In this document: positions 35,777 through 45,290 of the stretch, piece by piece | How the letters are laid out: the number at the start of each line of letters is the position of its first letter | How positions within the stretch are numbered: position 1 is the first letter of the stretch | Source of the DNA: Bacillus renqingensis | Lineage (GTDB): Bacteria > Bacillota > Bacilli > Bacillales > Cytobacillaceae | NCBI RefSeq assembly: GCF_016464375.1 | Contig: NZ_JADDIU010000016.1 | Location: forward strand, 1-64,000 | Length of the DNA stretch: 64,000 nucleotides | Reading direction: 5' to 3' | Notes under the pieces: generated by a model | What the model saw: the letters and a program-made list of their open reading frames with translations, nothing else | Database searches by the model: none | What the model was told of the DNA's origin: nothing | Position numbers and translations under genes: made by a program

Positions 35777-36014
35777 TTAGTTTTATTAGTCCGAAAGAAG
35801 TGAATAGACATTTTTAGTCTAGACTTTTTTGTCTCAAAACCATTTTAAAGGAGGGAGTTTAGAATTTCTTGTCCGGATGGTTTAGACTTTTTGTCTTTGT
35901 ACAATAACAAGAGAGTGCGTGGAGCAAAAAAGTAATAACAGTATTATTATTACGTAAAATATAAATTTGACGAATTAATATAATCAAGGTAGAATATCAT
36001 CGTGAGGTGTTATT

Positions 36015-37097
36015 ATGGTAAATCCTACAAAGCAACAAAATTTCAAAAAGCTGCAAACTTTACTAAATGAGCTTCCTTGGTACGTTGAGGAATATATCAA
36101 TCACAAACTAAGAAAGCTTTCAACTGCATCGTTATTCAATTACTGTCATGACTACAAAATCTTTTTCAACTGGATGATCTCTGAGCAATTGTGGACCGGT
36201 AGCATCAAGGATGTTCCGTTGGAACGTTTGGAAAAACTTACGGTGCTTGAAATGGAAGGATTCTTAAATTTTCTTCATTATCAGCTCAATAATAAGGAAT
36301 TAACAGTCAATCGTAAGTTATCGGCGCTAAAATCATTGTTTAACTACCTTCAGAATATTGCTGAAACACCAGATTTACAACCGTATATCAACCGCAATGT
36401 AATGGCCAAAATTGAATTTAATGAGATAAAAGAAACAATGGAAACACGGGCCAATAAAATGGAAGGAAAAATTTTGCTTGGTGACGAATATGAACAGTTT
36501 CGCTTATTTGTAGCTCGTGAATACGGTGAGCTAAACAAAGATAACAAAAAAATCTTGAACTTTTACCAATTAAATAAAGAACGTGATACGGCGATTATTT
36601 CGTTGATCTTAGGCTCAGGTCTGCGCTTATCGGAGTTAGTTGGTCTAGACCTCGATGATATTGATTTCAGCAAGTATTGCGCCAGAGTTATCCGCAAAGG
36701 AAATAAAGAACAATTTGTTTATTTCAGTCAGATTGCAATGGATGATTTGCAGGAATATTTATCGATCCGGACGGCTAAATACCAGGTTGATAAGAACTTG
36801 AAAGCATTATTTGTAGCTGCTCCAATGGGACCAAAAGGAAAATCAAGACGATTAACAGCCAGATCTGTTGAGAAATTAGTAGAAAAATATGCTGCAGCAT
36901 TCGGGAAACCAGCGTTATCGGTACATAAATTACGGCATTCATTTGCTACCAGATATCACGCAGAAATCAACGATGTACCGAAATTACGGCGGCAATTAGG
37001 TCATTCATCCATTCAAACAACGATGATTTACACACATATTCGTAATGATGATTTGAAGCTTGCTGTTGATAAAATGGATATGCCAAAGGAACAATAA
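36015..37097 (+). CDS. xerS: Tyrosine recombinase, XerS-like
   Basis: 360 residues with an N-terminal SAM-like core-binding domain (about residues 15-150) and a C-terminal catalytic domain. The active-site set is visible: Arg in GSGLRLSE, Lys in the RKGNK beta hairpin, H-x-x-R in HKLRHS, His in LGHSS, and the Tyr nucleophile in MIYTHIR. Length and insert match XerS, the single-recombinase dimer-resolution enzyme of streptococci that is also found in Bacillaceae. A dif-like dyad lies 54 bases after the stop, so it probably acts there. GAGGTG ribosome site before ATG. A terminator follows. Confidence 0.9.
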   Translation: MVNPTKQQNFKKLQTLLNELPWYVEEYINHKLRKLSTASLFNYCHDYKIFFNWMISEQLWTGSIKDVPLERLEKLTVLEMEGFLNFLHYQLNNKELTVNRKLSALKSLFNYLQNIAETPDLQPYINRNVMAKIEFNEIKETMETRANKMEGKILLGDEYEQFRLFVAREYGELNKDNKKILNFYQLNKERDTAIISLILGSGLRLSELVGLDLDDIDFSKYCARVIRKGNKEQFVYFSQIAMDDLQEYLSIRTAKYQVDKNLKALFVAAPMGPKGKSRRLTARSVEKLVEKYAAAFGKPALSVHKLRHSFATRYHAEINDVPKLRRQLGHSSIQTTMIYTHIRNDDLKLAVDKMDMPKEQ

Positions 37098-37124
37098 CAG
37101 CTGCCAGTTAAAATTGGCAGCTGT
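37097..37124 (+). terminator. Rho-independent terminator
   Basis: ACAGCTGCCA (37097-37106) and TGGCAGCTGT (37115-37124), directly at the xerS stop. Confidence 0.8.
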
Positions 37125-37150
37125 TCCTCCTCTATTAGAATCATTTTATC

Positions 37151-37182
37151 AGTTTACATAATATTATTATATTATACAAATT
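37151..37182. other. Candidate dif / Xer recombination site
   Basis: AGTTTACATAA (37151-37161) equals the XerD-binding half of the B. subtilis dif site as I remember it. The surrounding 32 bases form an imperfect dyad: AGTTTACATAATAT, TATT, ATATTATACAAATT, with 11 of 14 positions matching between arms. It lies next to xerS, at the switch from mainly plus-strand to mainly minus-strand genes. The second arm does not match the classical XerC half, so this may be an XerS-type site. The remainder of the 37125-37497 spacer is AT-rich and shows no convincing gene. Confidence 0.55.
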
Positions 37183-37497
37183 TGGTTTTGTCTCAATTAC
37201 CAAGTATACTTAAGATAGTGAGACAGAATCAAATTTTTTCTTATTACCGTTTCATGATATTCAAAAAATCGCTAATAAATCGTTTTAATCATCCAATACG
37301 TTTTTATTTTTCCTTGTTTAAACATTGCATTATTATTGATTTCTTATTAGTCTTCTTCCCTATAAGTTTTTCCTAAAAGAAAAACCAAGCAATAAACATC
37401 TGGCATTAAAGTTATAGCCCCGTTACATTAGAACTTGCCCCTCTCCCCTCATTCAGTTAGATAGAAAATTATAGAATGGAATATTCTAATCTATTAA

Positions 37498-37541
37498 AAT
37501 AAAAAATGCTTAGAAAGCGTACGAGCCTTCTAAGCATTTAG
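37498..37541 (-). terminator. Rho-independent terminator of the ABC exporter operon
   Basis: On the minus strand AAATGCTTAGAAGGC pairs with GCTTTCTAAGCATTT, followed by Ts. Confidence 0.85.
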
Positions 37542-37548
37542 TCGTGTA

Positions 37549-39417
37549 CTATCCAACATTTTTCATCCCGCCGCCGGCAAACTGGCTATTGTACAAGTCT
37601 GCATAAAAGCCGCCCTGATGCAGCAGTTCCTGGTGATTTCCTTTTTCAATGACTTTGCCCTGATTCATGACTAATATGAGATCCGCCCCCCGAATCGTGG
37701 ACAACCTGTGGGCGATGATGAAGCTGGTGCGACCCTGCATCAAATGGTCCATCGCCTTTTGAATTTGCACCTCGGTCCGGGTATCCACACTGCTTGTCGC
37801 CTCATCAAGGATTAACATCGCCGGATTGGCTAGAATCGCCCTAGCGATTGTTAGCAATTGTTTTTGTCCTTGCGAAATGTTGGATGCTTCCTCATTAAGA
37901 ATTGTATCGTAGCCGTCAGGAAGAGTCCGAATAAAGTGGTCGGCATTCGCCGCCTGAGCCGCTGCAACTATTTCCCGTTCTGTTGCCCCTTCGCGACCGT
38001 AGGCAATGTTATCGCGAATTGTACTATTAAAGAGCCATGTATCCTGGAGCACCATCCCGAATAAGCTACGCAAATCGGCCCTTCGCATCTCCCTTGTATC
38101 CACGCCATCAATCAAAATCTTGCCTGAATTGATTTCGTAGAAACGCATTAATAGATTAATAAGCGTGGTTTTACCGGCCCCCGTCGGTCCAACAATTGCA
38201 ATCTTTTGACCAGGTTTTACGGAAATATTCATATCCTCGATTAACAGTTCATCTTTCTTATAACCGAAGGATACATGCTCAAATTCAACTTCACCTTTTG
38301 GAGCAGTAATAACTTTAGGCTCAACAGCTTCCGGAACTTCCTCTGATTCATCTAAGATTTCAAACACCCGCTCTGCGCTTGCAATCGTTGATTGAATGAT
38401 GTTTGTAATTTGCGCCGTTTGCGTAATCGGCTGGGAAAATTGTCTGGCATATTGAATGAATGCTTGAATATCGCCAATTTCAATTGCTTTTTTCGTGACG
38501 AGAATTCCGCCGGCAACTGATACAAACACATATCCAATATTGTTGATAAACGACATAATAGGCATAATCATGCCTGAAACAAATTGCGCCTTCCACCCAG
38601 AGTGATACAATTTTTCATTGATTACTTCAAAATCGGCTATGGATTTCTTTTCTTGGCCAAAAACCTTGATGATTTTATGACCGGTGTACATCTCTTCCAC
38701 GTGCCCGTTTAACTGGCCCAGTGCCATTTGTTGTCCTATAAAATAGCGTTGTGATTTTCTTGCGATACTTGCCGTCGCGACAAAACTGAGCGGTAAGGTA
38801 ATGACTACAATTAAAGTCATCAGAGGGCTAATCGAGAGCATCATGACGATTACTCCAATTAAAGTCACGATAGATGTAATCAACTGTGTTAAGCTTTGCT
38901 GCAGGGTCGTGCTAATATTATCCACATCGTTGACGGCCCGGCTGAGAATTTCTCCATGAGTCCGGCCATCAAAATATTTTAACGGCAGCCGGTTCAGCTT
39001 TTCTTCCACTTCTTTACGGAGGTGGTAAACCGTTTTTTGTGCAACCCCCGCCATGATGTATTGCTGCACATAGGCAAAAGCAGCGCTTAAAAGATAAAGA
39101 CCAATAAGCAGCAGGATAATATTCCCGATATAGGTAAAATCGATATGGGCACCGGGAACACCCTTTAATTTCATCATCAAACCTTCAAACAGTTTTGTTG
39201 TTGCTTTCCCCATAATTTTCGGGCTGACGATGGAAAACACGGTACTGATGATGGCGGTGATAAAGACAGCCAAAAGCTGCCCTTTATATGGCTTTAAATA
39301 AGTTATTAATCGCTTTAACGTCCCTTTAAAATTCTTTGCTTTTGGTGCTGGCATTCCCATGCCGCGAGAACTTCCAGGGCGCTGTTCAGATTTTTCGTTC
39401 TTAGTATTTGAACTCAT
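37549..39417 (-). CDS. Heterodimeric ABC exporter subunit (half-transporter, 622 aa)
   Basis: An export-type half transporter: a polar Met/Pro/Lys-rich N-terminus, six helices (about residues 45-330), and an ATPase domain with Walker A GPTGAGKTT, signature ISQGQKQ (a variant of LSGGQ), Walker B LILDEATSS and switch His (AHRLS). It overlaps the partner gene by 4 bases. Together they resemble the YfiC/YfiB-type drug or lipid exporters. One subunit has a serine-for-leucine variant signature, the usual asymmetry of heterodimeric exporters. Regulated by the MarR gene at the head of the operon. Confidence 0.93.
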   Translation of the reverse strand: MSSNTKNEKSEQRPGSSRGMGMPAPKAKNFKGTLKRLITYLKPYKGQLLAVFITAIISTVFSIVSPKIMGKATTKLFEGLMMKLKGVPGAHIDFTYIGNIILLLIGLYLLSAAFAYVQQYIMAGVAQKTVYHLRKEVEEKLNRLPLKYFDGRTHGEILSRAVNDVDNISTTLQQSLTQLITSIVTLIGVIVMMLSISPLMTLIVVITLPLSFVATASIARKSQRYFIGQQMALGQLNGHVEEMYTGHKIIKVFGQEKKSIADFEVINEKLYHSGWKAQFVSGMIMPIMSFINNIGYVFVSVAGGILVTKKAIEIGDIQAFIQYARQFSQPITQTAQITNIIQSTIASAERVFEILDESEEVPEAVEPKVITAPKGEVEFEHVSFGYKKDELLIEDMNISVKPGQKIAIVGPTGAGKTTLINLLMRFYEINSGKILIDGVDTREMRRADLRSLFGMVLQDTWLFNSTIRDNIAYGREGATEREIVAAAQAANADHFIRTLPDGYDTILNEEASNISQGQKQLLTIARAILANPAMLILDEATSSVDTRTEVQIQKAMDHLMQGRTSFIIAHRLSTIRGADLILVMNQGKVIEKGNHQELLHQGGFYADLYNSQFAGGGMKNVG

Positions 39418-41141
39418 GCAATCTCCTCCTCTGACAGCTGCGACATCACAATTTCACGATATACCTTGCTCGTTTCCATTAATTGTGTATGTTTACCGAT
39501 ACCAGCTATTTTGCCGTTATCAAGGACTATGATTTGATCTGCATCCATAATGGTGCTGACGCGCTGGGCGACAATTAACACCGTAGCATTTCCGGTCTCT
39601 TCTTTTAATGCGGCACGCAGCTTAGCATCGGTTTTAAAGTCCAGCGCAGAAAAACTATCATCAAACACATAGATTTCCGGCTTTCTCACAAGCGCGCGGG
39701 CAATCGATAAACGCTGTTTTTGTCCCCCGGAAACATTCGTTCCACCTTGGGCAATCATCGTATCATAGCCCTCCGGCATTGTCGCAATAAATTCTGACGC
39801 TTGGGCGATTTCGGCAGCGTGCCGTACTTCTTCCTCTGTGGCCTCTTCTTTCCCATAACGAATATTTTCTGCAATCGTCCCTGTGAAAAGAACAGCTTGT
39901 TGTGGAACGAAACCGATTTTTTGCCGCAGGCTTTCCTGCGTCATATCCCGAACATCGATCCCGTCTAGCAGCACTTTGCCGCTTGCAACATCATAAAAGC
40001 GAGGAATCAGATTAATGAGCGTTGATTTTCCTGATCCAGTTCCGCCGATAATCGCGGTCACTTCACCTGGATTCATTTTAAAAGAAATATTGGAAATAGC
40101 TGCCACTTCGGCACCAGGGTAGCTGAAACTGACATCTTGGAATTCAACTTGCCCATACCCTGCTTTAGGCTTAATTGGCTGAGCCGGGTTTTGAATATCA
40201 GCAACGGTCTCGAGTACCTCAACAATCCTTCCGGCAGAAACGGATGCCCTCGGAATCAACACGAACATCATAGCAAGCATCAAGAAGGAAAACATGATTT
40301 GCATCGCATATTGGATAAACGCCATCATGTCGCCGACTTCCATATGGCCATTGCTGATGCGAATGCTCCCAAACCAAATAATCGCGACAGAAGTAAGGTT
40401 TAAAATGATCATCATCATTGGCATCATTACAGCCATAATTTTATTTACTTTAATGGCCGTTTGCGTTAAATCCCAGTTGGCAGCGTCGAACCGCTTTTTT
40501 TCATGGTCAACCCGATTAAAGGAACGGATGACACGAATCCCGGTTAAATTTTCTCGTAAAACGCGGTTGAGTTTATCGAGTTTTAGTTGCATTGCTTTAA
40601 AAAGCGGAATGGCCTTTCTTTGGACGATTAAAATAACTATGATCAGAATAGGAATCGCTACAGCAAGAACCAAGGTTAACTTTGTATCTTTTGATAAGGC
40701 CATGATAATCCCACCGATACACATCATCGGAGCCAGGACCATCATTCGCAGCACCATAATGAGTACTTGTTGGATTTGCGTAATATCATTGGTGGTTCTG
40801 GTAATTAACGAAGCGGTGCCAAATTGATCGAATTCATGTAATGAAAAGGCACCTACATGTGAAAAGACTTTGCTGCGTAATAGTTTACCGAATCCCGAGG
40901 CTGCTTTTGCCGAAAAAAAGCTCGCCGTAACGGAACAAATCATCCCTCCAGCGGCAACGAGCAGCATGAAACCGCCAATTTTCCAAATGTAATGGGTATC
41001 GCCGGTAACAACACCTTTATCAACAATGTCGGACATTAAGGTTGGCAGGTATAGTTCCGCTAATGATTGCAGCAGGATAAGACCGAGGACAAAATAAATC
41101 GGGATTTGAAATGATTTTAGATATTTCATCAGTTTTAACAT
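39414..41141 (-). CDS. Heterodimeric ABC exporter subunit (half-transporter, 575 aa)
   Basis: Partner of the preceding-coordinate gene. It has six membrane helices (about residues 10-310) and an ATPase domain with Walker A GGTGSGKST, a canonical signature VSGGQKQRLS and IYVFDDSFSALD. The Walker B acidic residue is followed by Asp (DD) rather than the catalytic Glu, so this site is probably degenerate, as is normal in heterodimeric exporters such as BmrCD or TM287/288. ATG start 15 bases after the MarR stop. Substrate unknown, likely a drug or amphiphile. Confidence 0.93.
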   Translation of the reverse strand: MLKLMKYLKSFQIPIYFVLGLILLQSLAELYLPTLMSDIVDKGVVTGDTHYIWKIGGFMLLVAAGGMICSVTASFFSAKAASGFGKLLRSKVFSHVGAFSLHEFDQFGTASLITRTTNDITQIQQVLIMVLRMMVLAPMMCIGGIIMALSKDTKLTLVLAVAIPILIIVILIVQRKAIPLFKAMQLKLDKLNRVLRENLTGIRVIRSFNRVDHEKKRFDAANWDLTQTAIKVNKIMAVMMPMMMIILNLTSVAIIWFGSIRISNGHMEVGDMMAFIQYAMQIMFSFLMLAMMFVLIPRASVSAGRIVEVLETVADIQNPAQPIKPKAGYGQVEFQDVSFSYPGAEVAAISNISFKMNPGEVTAIIGGTGSGKSTLINLIPRFYDVASGKVLLDGIDVRDMTQESLRQKIGFVPQQAVLFTGTIAENIRYGKEEATEEEVRHAAEIAQASEFIATMPEGYDTMIAQGGTNVSGGQKQRLSIARALVRKPEIYVFDDSFSALDFKTDAKLRAALKEETGNATVLIVAQRVSTIMDADQIIVLDNGKIAGIGKHTQLMETSKVYREIVMSQLSEEEIA

Positions 41142-41156
41142 GGTTGTTCAACTCCA

Positions 41157-41615
41157 TTAGCGGTTTGATTCTTGAAAATATTGTTGTACTTTGGAGAGCA
41201 ATTCGGCCAATTGTTCGCTTTCTTCTTCTCCTAAATAGTCGATTAGTCCGAGTAAGGTTTCCGTGAATGCTTCTCTTGCTTTTCGGGCAACCTCCATGCC
41301 CTTCGGAGACAGTTTAATTTTTACCACTCGCCGGTCATTAGGGTCTATCCTTCTCTCGATTAGGCCGTCTTTTTCAAGTGTATTTATAATTTGTGTCACG
41401 GTTGGTGGGGTGACTTTTAACAGCTGGCTGATTTCCGAGACCTTCATTTCCCGCTGTTTCTTGTTTGCCCCTTGTTCGATAGCAGCTAACACCTTAAATT
41501 CACTTGGATTATACCTTCGATTTTTTTTATCATGCCAGCCGGCTTTACGGAATTGCATGAACACTTGAAGCAGTTTTTGTGCTGTGGCACTTTCTATATT
41601 AGCCACCGTTTTCAC
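41157..41615 (-). CDS. MarR family transcriptional regulator
   Basis: 152 residues with a winged helix-turn-helix core (about residues 35-110): LSKVTPP-like recognition segment LLKVTPPTVTQIINTLEKDGLIERR and wing DPNDRRVVKIKLSPKG. It heads the operon with the two exporter subunits and most likely represses it, releasing on binding of a substrate. Direct repeats in front of the gene are candidate operators. The N-terminal extension (residues 1-30) is slightly longer than usual. Confidence 0.92.
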   Translation of the reverse strand: MKTVANIESATAQKLLQVFMQFRKAGWHDKKNRRYNPSEFKVLAAIEQGANKKQREMKVSEISQLLKVTPPTVTQIINTLEKDGLIERRIDPNDRRVVKIKLSPKGMEVARKAREAFTETLLGLIDYLGEEESEQLAELLSKVQQYFQESNR

Positions 41616-41624
41616 CTCGTTATT

Positions 41625-41656
41625 TAATTAAGTTTGCTAATAATTAAGTTACTAAA
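41625..41656. promoter_or_regulatory. Tandem repeat, candidate MarR operator
   Basis: TAATTAAGTT occurs at 41625-41634 and again at 41641-41650, one and a half helical turns apart, in an AT-rich region immediately upstream of the MarR gene. The repeats sit where the promoter of the operon should be. Confidence 0.5.
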
Positions 41657-41758
41657 TTATTTACGAACCTAATTATATGACCGGAGAAAACAAGTGTCAA
41701 TCTATTTATACTGAATTGGTGATTCGATTTAAAAAAAGGAATCAAGGGGGGATTGGCT

Positions 41759-41878
41759 GGCGACCGTGGAGAGAAAGAATAAGGAGTGTCAGTCGCTTCT
41801 ACACCTAATTGACGACCGGAAAATTGGTCGCCAATAAACTAGATCGGCGACCATGCAGAAGAAACACAAATGGTCGCC
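41759..41878. repeat. Cluster of GGCGACC / GGTCGCC inverted heptamers
   Basis: GGCGACC occurs at 41759-41765 and 41846-41852, GGTCGCC at 41826-41832 and 41872-41878, with a one-base variant near 41811. Neighbouring copies are inverted and could fold into hairpins. The 41657-41971 spacer otherwise shows no gene. A further GGCGACC lies at 59578-59584. Possibly a dispersed Bacillaceae intergenic repeat. Confidence 0.5.
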
Positions 41879-41971
41879 AATCATTAAACTGATCTCCTAA
41901 ATTGTTTAGAAAAACTGGGGGACTCCGAGATTGCTTCTATTTGTTCTCATGAAAGTTTTACAATTATTTAA

Positions 41972-42724
41972 TTACTCCTCCACCTCCATAACTTTAACAT
42001 CAAGTAATTTCCATTTCTTATTTGAATAGGACCAGGTTGATTCTACATTTGCAATGGTATCACCATTGGCAATCCCCGCTACTCGCTGGACTCCCTTTAC
42101 TCCCAGTTTCCCATCTTTAAGCTGAACCGGCTTAAAAATGGAGTAGGAGTGAACCATCAGCTCTGTCGGTTCATTCAATTTGCCTTTATAGTAAAGTCCT
42201 AGCTTTTTATAATAAGGTTTCCTATTCTTTAGATTAAAGTGATAGGTTTTTCCGGTTTCCTTAATTTTGATCTCTGCTTGATAACCTTTTAAAAAACGAC
42301 TTTCCATTTCAACTGGTTCAGGTACAGTTAAATCGATGTGATTAAAGTCCTTAAATGAATGTAAAAAGGTAAGGACATCCCCGCCGCTTCCCCCAGTTTG
42401 AACACTTGCAAACACATCCTTTACACCATCGTGATTTAAATCAACTAATTGAAATGATGCTTTTACCCCGCTTTCTAATGGAATCGTATAGTTTTTTCCA
42501 TTGGATGCTGAGACCTCAATAAAAATCTTCTTTAAAAAACTTTTTTCATCCTGATAAGGGACGCCTTTTAGCAAAATTGTCTCTAAATCTCCATCTCCGG
42601 TAATATCCGCTTTCTGTTCGGAAATCGTAATGGTTTTGTCTTTTTCATCGACTGCTGCGTACACGACAGTGGTTAGCGATATTAGAAAAAAGCCGACAAA
42701 AGCTAAAAACGTTTCTTTTTTCAT
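41972..42724 (-). CDS. Secreted protein with EF-hand-like VCBS/FG-GAP-type repeats, YnfC-like
   Basis: 250 residues: a signal peptide (KKETFLAFVGFFLISLTTVVYAA, split by hydrophobic core at about 5-22), then two calcium-loop-like segments, ADITGDGDLETI and DLNHDGVKDVFASVQ, as in VCBS or FG-GAP proteins. A beta-rich C-terminal domain follows. It is positioned directly downstream of parC, as ynfC is in B. subtilis; homology to YnfC is inferred from position and size. Expected to be exported; function unknown. Shares a bidirectional terminator with the parEC operon region. Confidence 0.72.
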   Translation of the reverse strand: MKKETFLAFVGFFLISLTTVVYAAVDEKDKTITISEQKADITGDGDLETILLKGVPYQDEKSFLKKIFIEVSASNGKNYTIPLESGVKASFQLVDLNHDGVKDVFASVQTGGSGGDVLTFLHSFKDFNHIDLTVPEPVEMESRFLKGYQAEIKIKETGKTYHFNLKNRKPYYKKLGLYYKGKLNEPTELMVHSYSIFKPVQLKDGKLGVKGVQRVAGIANGDTIANVESTWSYSNKKWKLLDVKVMEVEE

Positions 42725-42775
42725 CTTACATCCTCCCCTAAAAACTGATACAAGCTAGTATACCCAATTCATGAA

Positions 42776-42806
42776 AAAAGACTCTCATTTTACTAGAGAG
42801 TCTTTT
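42776..42806. terminator. Terminator hairpin
   Basis: AAAAGACTCTC (42776-42786) and GAGAGTCTTTT (42796-42806) are exact complements with A/T runs on both sides; it ends the parE-parC operon on the minus strand. Confidence 0.85.
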
Positions 42807-42845
42807 AAAAAAGTCTATGCAATTGAACTTGCTGTTCAAAACCTG

Positions 42846-45290
42846 CTATTCACTTGGAGTTTCCTCTGCTTTTACCTTCCAAAGATCTGTCACTTTTCCG
42901 TTTTCTCCCTCATCAAGGATAAACGAGCCATTTGAATAGCGGTCACTAAACCGAATTTCTCCTGCTTTAACCGTTTCGATGCAGCCTTTTTCCGTTTGGA
43001 TGAAGACTTCATCCTGATTACCCGCAACAGCAAAACCGATAATACGATGCGGATTCGCTTTTAGTTCACGTAAGATGACAACACCGCGTTTAGCACGGGT
43101 GGATTTTTCAAATTCAGTTAATTTCATCCGTTTCAAGGCACCGCGCTGTGTGGCAATCACTATGGATTCAGACGTACTGCCCTCAGGAGTAATAAGCTGG
43201 CCGCCAACTACGTAGTCGCCATCTTTTAAATTCATTCCTTTAACACCAGCAGCCCGAATTCCGACGATACTAATTTCTTCCTCGTCAAACCATAGGGCAT
43301 AACCAAAATGAGTAACCAAGAACAATTCTTTCTGTCCATCCGTTTGATAGACATCAACGACCCGATCATCTTCCTTCAGATTGATGCCAACAAGCGGCTT
43401 GGAATAACGCTGTGCTTTATACTGTTTTAACATCGATTTTTTCACCATGCCATTTTTTGTAACAAACAGAAGGAACCCATCCGTTTCAAAGTCATTCACC
43501 GGTATTGCCTTGACGATTTCCTCATTACGGTCAATTGGAATAATATTGGCCACATGCTGGCCCAAATCCTTCCAGCGAATATCCGGCAGTTCATGAACTG
43601 GACAGTATAAGTAATTGCCTTTGTTTGTAAATAGCAGCAATACATCTTGTGTATTCATTTCAAGCTGTGCTAGCAGACGATCGGATTCCTTCATAGCAAA
43701 ATCCTGACCGTTTGAGGCCGCATAGGAACGCTGGCTTGTCCGTTTCACATAGCCTTCTTTTGTAACCGTGACGATGACATCCTCGCTGGCAACCATAACC
43801 TCGAGATTAATTTTGATTTCTTCAATTTCAGCTTCGATTTTTGAACGGCGCTCATCAACGAAGCGCTTTTTCACGTCTTTTAGTTCTTTTTTAATAACAG
43901 AGTGAAGCTTCTTCTCGCTTTCTAAAATGCTGGTTAACTCGATAATTTTCTTTGCCAATTCATCCGCTTCATTTCTCAGGGCGGTGATATCTGTATTGGT
44001 TAACCGGTACAATTGTAGCGAAACAATCGCTTCCGCTTGTGCCTCAGTAAATGCAAATTCGGCGATTAAATTGTCTTTCGCATTGCGTTTATCCTTTGAT
44101 GCCCGGATCGCAGCAATCACTTCATCAAGGATCGACAAGGCCTTCATTAAGCCTTCGACAATATGCTGGCGTTCCTTCGCTTTTTGGAGTTCAAACTTTG
44201 CTCTCCTTGTGACTACTTCCTTCTGGTGTTCGATATAGGCATCAAGCAGGTCACGCAGTCCCATCAGTTTTGGACGCTTATTATGGATGGCGACCATATT
44301 AAAATTGTATGTAACTTGAAGGTCGCTGTTTTTATATAAATAGTTCAAAACACCTGTCGCATCGACGTCCTTTTTCAGTTCAATCACAATGCGTAAACCG
44401 GTACGGTCGGTTTCATCACGTACTTCAGAAATCCCCTCGACTTTACGGTCCAGGCGGAATTCATCCATTTTTTTGACGAGATTCGCCTTATTGACTTCAT
44501 ACGGAATTTCCGTGATGACAATTTGCTGTCTGCCGCCACGGATGTCTTCAATCTGTGCTTTTCCGCGGACAATTATCTTACCTTTACCGGTTTCATAGGC
44601 CTTTTTAATCCCATCGATCCCCTGAATAATGCCTCCGGTAGGAAAATCAGGTCCATTTATGACCGTCATCAATTCATCAACAGATACATCGGGCTTATCC
44701 ATCTTCATTATCACACCGTCAATGACTTCACCAAGATGATGGGGTGGGATATCGGTTGCATAACCTGCCGAAATCCCAGTAGAACCATTTACAAGCAAGT
44801 TCGGAAATATCGCTGGCAATACAGTAGGTTCCATTGAAGTATCGTCAAAGTTTGGGATAAAATCAACCGTTTGTTTCTCAATATCACGCAAAAGTTCTGC
44901 CGCAATTGCGGATAGTCTTGCTTCTGTATAACGCATCGCTGCTGGCGGGTCACCATCGACACTGCCATTATTTCCATGCATTTCCACCAACACCTTACGA
45001 ACCTTCCATTCCTGACTCATCCGGACCATCGCCTCATAAACAGAGGAATCACCATGCGGGTGATAATTACCAATGACGTTACCAACGGTTTTTGCCGCTT
45101 TACGGAAGCCTTTGTCATGGGTATTGCCTTCTACATGCATCGCGTACAAGATTCTGCGCTGCACCGGTTTCAAACCGTCCCGGGCGTCCGGCAGGGCCCG
45201 TTCTTGAATAATATATTTACTATATCGGCCAAAACGATCGCCGAGGACATCTTCTAATGGGAGGTCACGAAATTTCTCTTGTGCATTCAT
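42846..45290 (-). CDS. parC: DNA topoisomerase IV subunit A
   Basis: 814 residues; DNA cleavage subunit of topoisomerase IV, which unlinks sister chromosomes. The catalytic tyrosine is Y121 ([12 protein letters not shown]). The quinolone-resistance region [12 protein letters not shown] has the sensitive-type Ser82 and Glu86. The C-terminal part carries the six-bladed pinwheel with degenerate GyrA-box repeats. It overlaps parE by 4 bases (ATGA). Distinguished from gyrA by its partner parE and by the yneT/plsY neighbourhood. Confidence 0.96.
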   Translation of the reverse strand: MNAQEKFRDLPLEDVLGDRFGRYSKYIIQERALPDARDGLKPVQRRILYAMHVEGNTHDKGFRKAAKTVGNVIGNYHPHGDSSVYEAMVRMSQEWKVRKVLVEMHGNNGSVDGDPPAAMRYTEARLSAIAAELLRDIEKQTVDFIPNFDDTSMEPTVLPAIFPNLLVNGSTGISAGYATDIPPHHLGEVIDGVIMKMDKPDVSVDELMTVINGPDFPTGGIIQGIDGIKKAYETGKGKIIVRGKAQIEDIRGGRQQIVITEIPYEVNKANLVKKMDEFRLDRKVEGISEVRDETDRTGLRIVIELKKDVDATGVLNYLYKNSDLQVTYNFNMVAIHNKRPKLMGLRDLLDAYIEHQKEVVTRRAKFELQKAKERQHIVEGLMKALSILDEVIAAIRASKDKRNAKDNLIAEFAFTEAQAEAIVSLQLYRLTNTDITALRNEADELAKKIIELTSILESEKKLHSVIKKELKDVKKRFVDERRSKIEAEIEEIKINLEVMVASEDVIVTVTKEGYVKRTSQRSYAASNGQDFAMKESDRLLAQLEMNTQDVLLLFTNKGNYLYCPVHELPDIRWKDLGQHVANIIPIDRNEEIVKAIPVNDFETDGFLLFVTKNGMVKKSMLKQYKAQRYSKPLVGINLKEDDRVVDVYQTDGQKELFLVTHFGYALWFDEEEISIVGIRAAGVKGMNLKDGDYVVGGQLITPEGSTSESIVIATQRGALKRMKLTEFEKSTRAKRGVVILRELKANPHRIIGFAVAGNQDEVFIQTEKGCIETVKAGEIRFSDRYSNGSFILDEGENGKVTDLWKVKAEETPSE

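Noticed and set aside
37182..37376. 64-codon ORF in the spacer after the dif-like site
   Set aside because: It has no ribosome site, low-complexity hydrophobic/AT-driven composition, and overlaps the candidate dif site.
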